Shown: positions 55,557 to 64,000 of the stretch, piece after piece
How the letters are laid out: each line of letters opens with the position of its first letter
Numbering within the stretch: the stretch's first letter is position 1
DNA from: Monocercomonoides exilis
Taxonomy: Eukaryota; Preaxostyla; Oxymonadida; Polymastigidae
Direction of reading: 5' to 3'
NCBI GenBank assembly: GCA_001643675.2
Contig: LSRY02000019.1
Location: forward strand, 496,001 to 560,000
DNA: 64,000 nt
The notes under the pieces: generated by a model
The model's database searches: none
Seen by the model: only the letters and a program-made list of their open reading frames with translations
Told to the model about the DNA's origin: nothing
Program-made: the position numbers and the translations under genes

Positions 55557-56480
55557 CATATTAACATTCCAGACAAAAGACAGACTGCAAAGATCTCAAA
55601 TGTCATTTTCATATAATTTAATTGAAATTCAGATTTTTCATGACAAATGCTTTAATCGAAAAACTCACAGTTGAAATGTCGGTGATTATTTTTGAAATAA
55701 AATATTTGGGTGAAAATTTTTGAAAAATCACTTTTTTTTAGCCTGATCTGTCCCACAAAAAATCAAAAACTGTTTTTCATTAACCGTAATTATTTTTTGA
55801 TTTATTAATTCAATCTTTTATCTCACACATAAGCGTTTGACATATTTCAAATTTCAATTGTCATTGTTAACATTTCCTAAATGCTTCAATAATTAAAGTT
55901 TATTTGTATTTATACCTGTTATTTTCCTGCAATGTATTCAACTTTAATTTTCCTTTGTAACTTTTGCAATAAAGCAAGTTTCACTTATATTTTATTTGAG
56001 TTATAACAATAATTATCAATAAAATCTTATTTTGAAATGAATTAATTTTATATTAGCTTAATATTGGATAATATAATATGTTTTATTTAACAATTTTTCG
56101 ACCTTTTCACTTCCAATGAATCCGCAAATACACAATATCAAATTGAAAAGAACTTGTTTTCATATCGATAGAAAAATAATCAATGATAAACGTATATTAA
56201 AGCAAAATAGTTATATTTTCAATAATTGAAATATCTGGTTCATTTTTGTTTTTGTGTTGAATCAACAATTCAAATTCATTGATCTTAGCAGTGTCATTAA
56301 TTTGGTAAATATAAAATTATGACGCTGTAAGGAGCTTGATAATTATGATGTTTGAATTTGAAAAAATGAATATAAATTGAAACAAACAATTGAGTTGAGA
56401 GCAACAGTAAAAACGTGGTTTTATTGTGGAGTTAAGTGATCTGCTGCATAGGGGTGCATGCGCACGAGTGAAATGATATT
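55557..56480. other. AT-rich intergenic DNA
   Basis: About 0.9 kb with no frame of protein-like composition and no repeat that I can identify. Confidence 0.5.
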
Positions 56481-58850
56481 TGGTGGGTTATACTTCTAAT
56501 TCAGATGGTGGAGCCGATTTCGCAGATTAGACATAGCTGTCCGCAGTGACGAAGAATTATTTGGATTTTTTTTGCAGTTGATGAGAATGATTTCACTTCG
56601 ATCTTCGATCTGATTGATGAGCCTTATTCCTCGTCTGCAATAACGCTGTTTGTTCCTCGATAGAGGCTGTCGAGGCTTGATGTGGTGAAACATTACAACT
56701 ATTTGATAGACGAGTGGTTGCAGTATGCGAAGTGTGAGAGATTATAGGGAAGTGGCTGGAAGAAGAAGGGGTGAGGATGGATGATGAAGTTCTATTGTGC
56801 GAATGGAATGAACTGGTAACACGAGAGGAAGGAGAAAAAGTGTTCGGGATTTTTCATGTTGCTGCAAAAGATCCGAGGCAACAAGAGGATATCGAAGAAG
56901 ATAAGCGGGCTGGTCGAGCAGCTGTGTGAGTAGGATAAAATAGTCCGGATAAGGAAGATGAAGATTTTGGAGCAAAGCAACGCAGTGGTGAAAGAGCTGT
57001 ATGAGAAGCTGTCAACGATGAAGGAGAAGGCGGAACAAATGGATGCAGGGACTGAGATGGTGAATAAGCGCTGAATACAGCTGGGAGTGCAGGTGAGTGG
57101 CGAAAGCGAGAAAGAGCTGGCGAACTTGTGGGTTCCGCTTTCCATGCCATCTTCACTGGCTTTTGTTTGTCGTGTGGAGGTTCCGTCTTCGGTTTCAGTA
57201 ATTCTGCTGTAATGTCTGTGTGAAAAGTGCCAGGAGATGTTTGCAGCGAACATCGGGGATGGCATTGTTTTTTTGCTTGGGTAAAACATCAGTTGGAATG
57301 AGATCGTTGTGATTGTTGGAAACAAGGTGAGTGTTGTGGGAGGAGCAAACATCGGCGAGGGAAAGAGTGTTTGCGGTGGTAGAAGAGCAGATGCTAATGA
57401 TCAACAAAAAATGAGCAAAATGGAAAGGGAAGCGAAGATGCAAACGGTGCTGCAATAAGTGCAGGAGGAGACAATAAACCTGCAGAAGGTACTTTTCAAG
57501 AAGGTTATTGCAAAGCAGCAGATGGAGCTTGCGTTTAAAAGAAGCTGGAACAGAAGAAAATGAAGGAGTTGTATGAAGAGATGATGGAGCGTCTGATAAG
57601 CGCAGTGTCTTTGTTGCTGGAACAGATGGCGTACTAAACTGCACATGTGCTTCGGATGCCGCCCACGCGGCGGTCGTCTGTGCGGATGGAGCGACTGTTG
57701 ACACCGCTGAAGACTGGTCTGCTACAGATACTGGCGTGGACGCTGAAGACTTTCCAGGGAGTATATGGAGAAAAGATATTGGTAGATTTGAGCGATGGCA
57801 GTGCTGGGTGGGCAGAGGTGGGGGCTTCGATGCACGGGTTTGGGTGCTTTGTGTACATGTAGCTGGGGGAGAAGCACGCGGTGCAGAAGAAGAGCGAGGC
57901 TGCGCGGTGAGCGATGGTCTACGGGGTGGAGCTGTTCCGGAAGGGCTTTGCGGAGGTGTGGCTGTTTGAAAAGTTTGTGCGTGAGGAGTTCACGGGAGAT
58001 GAGCTGTCGTTCTTCCTGTACTGTTACACTGTGCTGTTTAAAGGGGTGCTGCCGCAGCAGCCGATGGAGGAGAGCGAGAACTTCCTGATGGTGTCATTCA
58101 GGATGTGCCGGAAGTGTATCAATACGGTGCTTGAAGCGGCGTAGGAAAAGAAGATCAAGGTGTTTTTTTAGGAGTTTGAGGGGCTGCAGTTGGAGAAATG
58201 AAAGGAAGAGTTATCTGTGTTTCTGGAGTACTTGCTGGACTTATATCGTTCAGAAGCAGCGATGCGGAAAGAGGAGAAAAGGTTCTGTGATGTCAAAAGA
58301 AAAAAAACGCATTGACTTCTTCGTGTTCGTTTTCGTCATCGGGCGTGGCTAGTTGAGGCATCGCGTAAGATGATATGGAGTCTCTTCTGTGTGTGTGATC
58401 CACAGACACCACAGTCATAGTCGCTAAAGTTATTCTGAGATGAGTTCCAGCTGTCTGGTCGCTGTCTTCCTTCGTTCACATCTGCACTGGAAGTATTCCA
58501 GAGCAAAGATTTCTTCACATTGTGCCTGATTCATCCAGATGTGTGCAATGCTGCCAAGTGCAGATCTACTCTTTTCCTATCACTGAACAGCGCAGTTTTG
58601 AAGACGGTTAGCCGGTGCTGGATGATCAGGTGCAGGTGCTTACGTATGTGTCAGCGGAGGCAGGGATGAAAAGGCGGGTGGATGTGGTGCAGTTGGCGGT
58701 GAGAAAGAAAGAAAGGTGGCGAGCGCTGTTCGGGGTAGTGAGGCTGGCTGTGGAGTTGGTAGGACTGCAGCTGTGAATGAACGAGGTGGAAGGGGCAGTT
58801 TATTTTAAATTTCCACTGAGTAACGGGCAGTGAGTAATGAAGCTTCACTA
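56480..58850 (+). pseudogene. Decayed GC-rich gene(s), including an RGS-like segment
   Basis: Many plus-strand frames of normal protein composition are broken by stops. At about 56710-56810 VVAVCE, then EIIGKWLEEEGVRMDDEVLL, resembles the 52.0-kb fragment. At about 56955-57075 there is a coiled-coil stretch, KILEQSNAVVKELYEKLSTM. At 57490-57635 LQKVLFKKVIAKQQMELAFK leads to MKELYEEMMERLISAVSLLL. At 57650-57860 MERLLTPLKTGLLQILAWTL leads to GVYGEKILVDLSDGS. At 57914-58144 FRKGFAEVWLFEKFVREEFT then GDELSFFLYCYTVLFKG resembles the core of an RGS domain (Phe, Phe-x-x-x-x-Glu-Phe, aromatic Phe-x-x-x-C). Whether this was one gene or several is not clear. No intact version is in the window. Confidence 0.5.
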
Positions 58851-60560
58851 GGCGATTGTTTGGAACAGAGAGAGAGGAAGGAGCCGATGTATTGCTAAGT
58901 TTTGTCTATATCATCTTCTTTTGTGCAGCTAAAATAGGTTCATTTGAAAGAGAGTGTTTTCGACAGCATGCTGCTGAACATTGAGTGTACATTGAGCGAA
59001 ATTGTTTCTTTGATTTCTCCGTTTTCACAAATATAAGCATTGTCATTTCCTTTTCAGCAGTCTTCTTTTTTGTATTCATCTTCTTTTTCTTTCTTTTTCT
59101 TTTTTCTCTTTTCTCTTCTTCAAACATCCCTCATATTTCTATTTTGATTTTTCATTTTTTTCTTCCTTTTCATTCAAATCATCTCTTTCATTCATATTTC
59201 TTAAAAATGTCTGCTTCTTCGCATTTTTTTGACAGATATCTTCTTCGGACTTATCATCATTTTCTATTTCCCTCTTTTTGTTTATTCATGATTCGTCGTA
59301 TATGTCTTCACAAACCATCAAAGGCCTCCTCTTCTATTCGCTTCAATTTTTGCTCCTTCTCGCTCCTCAACGCGCCACTTCATTTAAAATCCTCAGTTTT
59401 TATAAACGAGTCTGATACGCTCTTTTTCCACATTCCATGTTCATTCATTGGCATTAAATATACCTGTAAAAATATTCTAATTTCATGAGAAAAATTATGA
59501 ATGATAAAAACATTAATGAAAATAGCAAACATATGACTTTTATACAAATGAAATTAAAAAATGTTTTCTTCTCCTCCAAATATCGTCCCTTTATCAAGCA
59601 CAACCCGTCTGTCTCTTCTTCACTTTGCCTTTAATTCCTCAAAAAAATAAATAGCCAAAACCCAATTCTGCTTCCACTTAAATAATCTCCACTAACTCCA
59701 TTCATAAAAAATCGACGACGATGAGGAGGAAGAATAAGATAATTAATTCGAACTCTCAAGTTGATGTTTTTGAAAATTTTCATGTTTGCTAAGCAGATTT
59801 TTAGTGGAAAATGCTTGAATCCATCATTACAGTTTGTTTTCATACAATAATAATAAATGGTGAAGACAAATGTTCAAAGATAAATAAATCAAACCATCTG
59901 AAATATATAAAATGCAAAAAATTTATAATTTCATCATCTGAAACATTCTTTAAATACCACGCTCCGAAATTTCACTTTGTTCTTTAAAAGTTCAATGGAC
60001 AGTTTTCCTACGAAAATCCATCTCTTTTCGCTTTCGGTTATTTCTGTAAAATCATAATTTTTTTGATCTAAATATGAAATATAAATTCAATTTTTTTCAA
60101 GTCTTTAAACATTACCATGATATGTTCGAATAAAATTTCACTCATGGAAAAAACGAATATAAAGCAATTTAATGGAAGAGAACATTGAAAAATAATATTA
60201 TTACGGTATCTTATTTTTGATCTGTGGTGATTTTTCAAAAATTTTCTCCCATTTACTGTTTTAAATTTTTGTCTGAATATTTATTTTGAATATTCATATA
60301 TGAACACTAAATAGTGATGGATCCATTAATTGATCCATTTTCTATTTTTTCGTTCCAATATTTGGCTTTTGGAATAAAAAACATGCATTCAAATTTTGGA
60401 TGAATATTATTTAGCAAATGACGAAAAACCTTTTGATATTCAACACATGGAAAAAAGTTGTGATCTGAAAAAAAAATTACCCATTTGATTTCAAAAAGCA
60501 TTTCATCGATTTTATTTGTGATGTTCAAAGAATTACAATACTCCATTTATTATTTGAATA
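58851..60560. other. Intergenic; low-complexity TTC-rich tract
   Basis: A 500-base plus-strand frame at 58985-59488 is Phe/Ser-rich and follows pyrimidine runs; its complement is Lys/Glu-rich but broken by stops. This could be decayed minus-strand coding sequence or simple low-complexity DNA. The rest is AT-rich with nothing recognised. Confidence 0.4.
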
Positions 60561-61241
60561 TGGTAAACTTTTTATTCAAAATTAATAAATTGAGTATTTT
60601 TTAAAAAATTTTTTTGTGAAAAATTGGTTTTTTGCTGAATATCAGAAAATATTGAAAATATTATATTCTCTCAATATTCGAAATATAGATGAGAATTTGA
60701 ACCCAGATTTTTATTATTTGTGAATAAACATGAAAATTTCTGATTTTTCAGAAAAAAAATCATCATCAAGGAAATAGGATAATTTTTGAATTATTTCACC
60801 TCACATCGATAAATAATGCATTATTCAACCAAGAAAAGTTGTTTGCATCAATGATACAAACAGAATATAAATGTTTTTCAGAACTGAATAAATCCACGAA
60901 TACAGTTTCTGAATTCTTTATTTGTTTTTTATTGTTTTTCTGAATAAACTTAAATTTATGTAACTTTTCTTGGTTGAATAATGCATTATTTATCGATGTG
61001 AGGTGAAATAATTCAAAAATTATCCTATTTCCTTGATGATGATTTTTTTTCTGAAAAATCAGAAATTTTCATGTTTATTCACAAATAATAAAAATCTGGG
61101 TTCAAATTCTCATCTATATTTCGAATATTGAGAGAATATAATATTTTCAATATTTTCTGATATTCAGCAAAAAACCAATTTTTCACAAAAAAATTTTTTA
61201 AAAAATACTCAATTTATTAATTTTGAATAAAAAGTTTACCA
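60561..61241. mobile_element. Giant foldback element 1: 280-bp perfect inverted repeat
   Basis: Arms 60561-60840 and 60962-61241 are exact reverse complements as far as I can check by eye, around a 121-base loop. The outer ends are TGGTAAACTTT and AAAGTTTACCA. The flanks carry ATTTGAATA directly before the left end and again one base after the right end, a likely 9- or 10-bp target duplication. Long terminal repeats with 9-bp duplications fit Mutator-like elements. There is no coding capacity. Perfect arms mean a very recent insertion or continuing correction between arms. Confidence 0.85.
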
Positions 61242-61604
61242 AATTTGAATAATAAAAGGTGTACATTTGTTTTTTCTAAAGAAAAAATAGAAATAATCGT
61301 CAAATGTTGTGTGTCAGAATTTCTATAATTCTTTTCTCATAACAATGCTCGCAGAGAGGAAATCTTGTGTTTATTTGTAATTCTTTCAAAAAATGATTTT
61401 GTATTTCGAGAAAAAATTTATTATCTTTGCAAAATAAACAGTTCATAGCGTTTCACTCTTTTTCTTGGAAATTTTTTCCTCATGCGTGAACTTATCGAAA
61501 AATATTTTTTTGATTCAAATGGGATTATTTTTAGAAATATTTTGAATGAAACAAAATAACTATATGAAGATACTATGATGAAAATAAACAGATATGAAAA
61601 TTGT

Positions 61605-62657
61605 ATTACCATCGTTCTAAAACCCGGACTTTTTATTAAAATTCATATATGTCGACAAATTTCTAAAATTAAATTATGATAATACATACATTCATATACA
61701 GTATATAATACATCAAACCATGTACAAATTTTTATTTGTTGTGCAGTATTAATGAAGAAATAAATAATTTTTATTTTTGAAAATCCGACTTTTGATGAAT
61801 TTTTCTATTTTAATATGACGATTCAGTTCATCTTTTACACATATAACTTATTTTTTCTTTGTTGCAAACTGTTCTGGTTATTTTTCATTTTCGGCAATTT
61901 GCTCCTTCTGACGAAAAAAAAACTATAATTTTTTTTGAAAAATCATTATCAATGGGACAACTAAAAAAATATTTTTTGCAAAACGCAAAAACATACAAGT
62001 GAATTTTACACATGCAATGATAAATATTATGGTTATATAAAATTTCTTTATTGATGAAATTTAAATAATTCAGTCGGTATTTTATAAATAAAGATTATTT
62101 TCATTATTGATGATGTATAATGAACATTTTCATTGAATTTTCTACCAAATTGTATTTAATGAATGAATATAAATTCTATCATAATTTCATCAATAAAAAA
62201 ATTTATATAACCATAATATTTATCATTGCATGTGTAAAATTCACTTGTATGTTTTTGCGTTTTGCAAAAAATATTTTTTTAGTTGTCCCATTGATAATGA
62301 TTTTTCAAAAAAAATTATAGTTTTTTTTTCGTCAGAAGGAGCAAATTGCCGAAAATGAAAAATAACCAGAACAGTTTGCAACAAAGAAAAAATAAGTTAT
62401 ATGTGTAAAAGATGAACTGAATCGTCATATTAAAATAGAAAAATTCATCAAAAGTCGGATTTTCAAAAATAAAAATTATTTATTTCTTCATTAATACTGC
62501 ACAACAAATAAAAATTTGTACATGGTTTGATGTATTATATACTGTATATGAATGTATGTATTATCATAATTTAATTTTAGAAATTTGTCGACATATATGA
62601 ATTTTAATAAAAAGTCCGGGTTTTAGAAAAATTCCCGGGTTTTAGAACGATGGTAAT
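61605..62657. mobile_element. Giant foldback element 2: inverted repeat with arms of about 460 bp
   Basis: Arms at about 61605-62061 and 62183-62657 match almost perfectly, around a loop of about 121 bases. The outer ends read ATTACCATCGTTCTAAAACC and complement. The right arm has one extra block of about 20 bases between two copies of CTAAAACCCGG; the left arm has a single copy, so one arm gained or lost it by slippage. The TTACC...GGTAA ends make the target duplication ambiguous; TA is possible. No coding frame is seen. Confidence 0.85.
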
Positions 62658-62928
62658 TCAAAAAATAAAAAATGTTAATGAAGTTATTCGAGAAAAGAAT
62701 TTTCTATGCGAAGTGCTAAAAATGCTTGAAAATTCATATTTTTCCCCAAACAAAAAATAAAAAACCGCAAATGATGTTAAACGAATTAAAAACTTTTTTT
62801 ATACGCAAAAAGCAAACAACATACTTAAAAATATTTATATAAAAAAAAATTCAAAAATTCATTTGAAAAAAGTCAAAAAAAATTGTTTTGAAAAACTGCT
62901 GGATTACAATAAAAAAATATTTTGCCTA

Positions 62929-64000
62929 TTAATGAGAAGAGAAAATAGAAAGAAAAGGATGACGAACCCTTTCAGCTTGGTTTTTATGTTCTATGATATG
63001 CTCTTGATACTTTGAAAACCAAACCTGTGCTCCACATTGATCACATTCAATCTGAATATCTTCGTCAGCTTTCCCGCCTTCAATGCTTGTATTTTGAGGC
63101 TGTTCTGTTTCATTATATTCTTCTTTGTTATCTTTCTCAAGCACACTCTCTTCGGCAATTGTATTATCTTCTTCTTTTTCTTTTTGCTCTTCATTCTTAT
63201 CCTCTTTTTCAATATCTTCCTTCACATTTTCAACAGTTGACTGTTCCAAACTGGGTTCATTTTCATGAGGTACTGAGACTGATGGCGGCTGAGGAAATAC
63301 GATAGGTGGAGATAAAACCAATAAAGGAGGCTTTGGAGCCTCTGGCAAAGGCACATCAGCAACATTTTTAGAATCTTGAGCTTCTTTCTGAACCAATTCA
63401 GAAGCAATATTCGATTCCTTCGAAATTACTGGCTTTTGTTCATTTATTTCATTATCTCCAGAGTAGCTGGGATCTTCCTTCGTGATCTGTTTATCAGTAT
63501 CAAGACTTTTTAATGGCTGAATTAGAGGGTTTGACAAAGATATTGATTCCATAGACGTATCTAATGTAATTCCAGACTGTTCACTACGACTACTTTCAAC
63601 AAGCTTTGAATTCTCTTTATTAATAGATTCTGGCAGTTCATGCGAAGGTTGTGGAGATACTTCTGATTTATTATTAAAAGCATTTGTAGAAAAAGTAACT
63701 CGCGACAACTCTGAGACTGTTGTTTCAATTCCATCAAGCCTCCCTGTGAATTTTGATAAATTTTCATTCATTTTCTAAAAAAAAAAAGTAGTTTAAGTAA
63801 AACAGATATTCATTACATCAAAAAATTAGTTGAAATAAAAAAACTTGATTTATTTCTTCAATCATTCCATAGAGTTGATTAAATTTGTCATTATTAGTTG
63901 CATCAACAACTTTTTTATCATCCATCTCTTTCGGCAGATTGTTTGATGTTATTAAGTTATCAATGTGACGGACTAAATCATAATAAAACAACTTCAAATT
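62929..64000 (-). CDS. Zinc-finger protein with an acidic low-complexity middle, 5' end outside the window
   Basis: Exons 63845-64000 (open to the window edge) and 62929-63774 join in phase and end in TAA. The visible part starts LKLFYYDLVRHIDNLITSNN, then FNQLYGMIEEINQKMNENLS, probably a coiled coil. A Pro-rich stretch (PLPEAPKPPLLVLSPPIVFP) and a Glu/Lys-rich run follow. The C-terminus carries IQIECDQCGAQVWFSKYQEH followed by IIEHK, a C2H2-type finger (C-x2-C ... H-x3-H) resembling ubiquitin-binding or TRAF-type single fingers. No specific family can be named without the N-terminus. Confidence 0.7.

Noticed and set aside
58985-59488. 167-residue plus-strand frame with many Phe and Ser
   Set aside because: Composition follows TTC/TTT runs, with no domain or splice context; the complement looks like broken Lys/Glu-rich coding sequence or simple repeat.
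60680-61120. tRNA-like B box (GGGTTCAAATTC) in the arms of foldback 1
   Set aside because: No A box at a suitable distance and no cloverleaf; the motif is a chance match in AT-rich DNA.

Overview
This is nuclear DNA of a microbial eukaryote. Genes are broken by many short GT...AG introns, intergenic DNA is very AT-rich and full of inverted-repeat elements, and products include a UBE3A-type ubiquitin ligase, a ferlin, a TBL1-type corepressor, a CHK2-type kinase and an APC10-type protein. A decayed right-handed beta-helix gene (52.9-53.9 kb, motif GGALYV plus Asn/Cys/Thr-rich rungs) resembles surface-protein families I associate with Preaxostyla flagellates (oxymonads such as Monocercomonoides or Blattamonas). 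That assignment is an inference. TAA, TAG and TGA all end genes whose last exon I could place, so the code looks standard.

Layout: 1-6.4 kb holds a DIRS-like tyrosine-recombinase retrotransposon on the minus strand, next to the end of an older relative. At 8.3-9.6 kb is a five-exon superoxide dismutase-like gene, at 10.4 kb a small conserved protein, and at 11.0-16.2 kb an eleven-exon FYVE protein with a very large polyserine N-terminal region. At 16.3-20.9 kb is a second, inactivated DIRS-like element with a 546-bp transposon nested in its gag. 20.9-24.8 kb is a gene-poor stretch with paired foldback MITEs. At 24.8-47.7 kb is the main gene block: phosphoglycerate dehydrogenase, an acidic protein, UBE3A-like (minus) divergent from ferlin (plus), TBL1-like, a tail-anchored protein, CHK2-like (minus) divergent from APC10-like (plus), and an unidentified helical protein. 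47.7-60.5 kb is a gene graveyard of GC-rich pseudogene pieces, a beta-helix pseudogene and more foldback elements. At 60.5-62.7 kb are two very large inverted repeats, and at 62.9 kb to the end is the 3' part of a zinc-finger gene.

Neighbouring host genes are not an operon, but two divergent pairs (UBE3A-like/ferlin, CHK2-like/APC10-like) share intervals of 176 and 112 bp and may share promoters. Several large host genes have their introns in AT-rich 5' parts and a single long GC-rich last exon, a pattern compatible with cDNA-mediated intron loss. Exon models were built by hand from splice signals, phase and family similarity. Total spliced lengths come out divisible by three for the SOD, FYVE, TBL1 and CHK2 models. 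The ferlin and APC10 models each need one frameshift.
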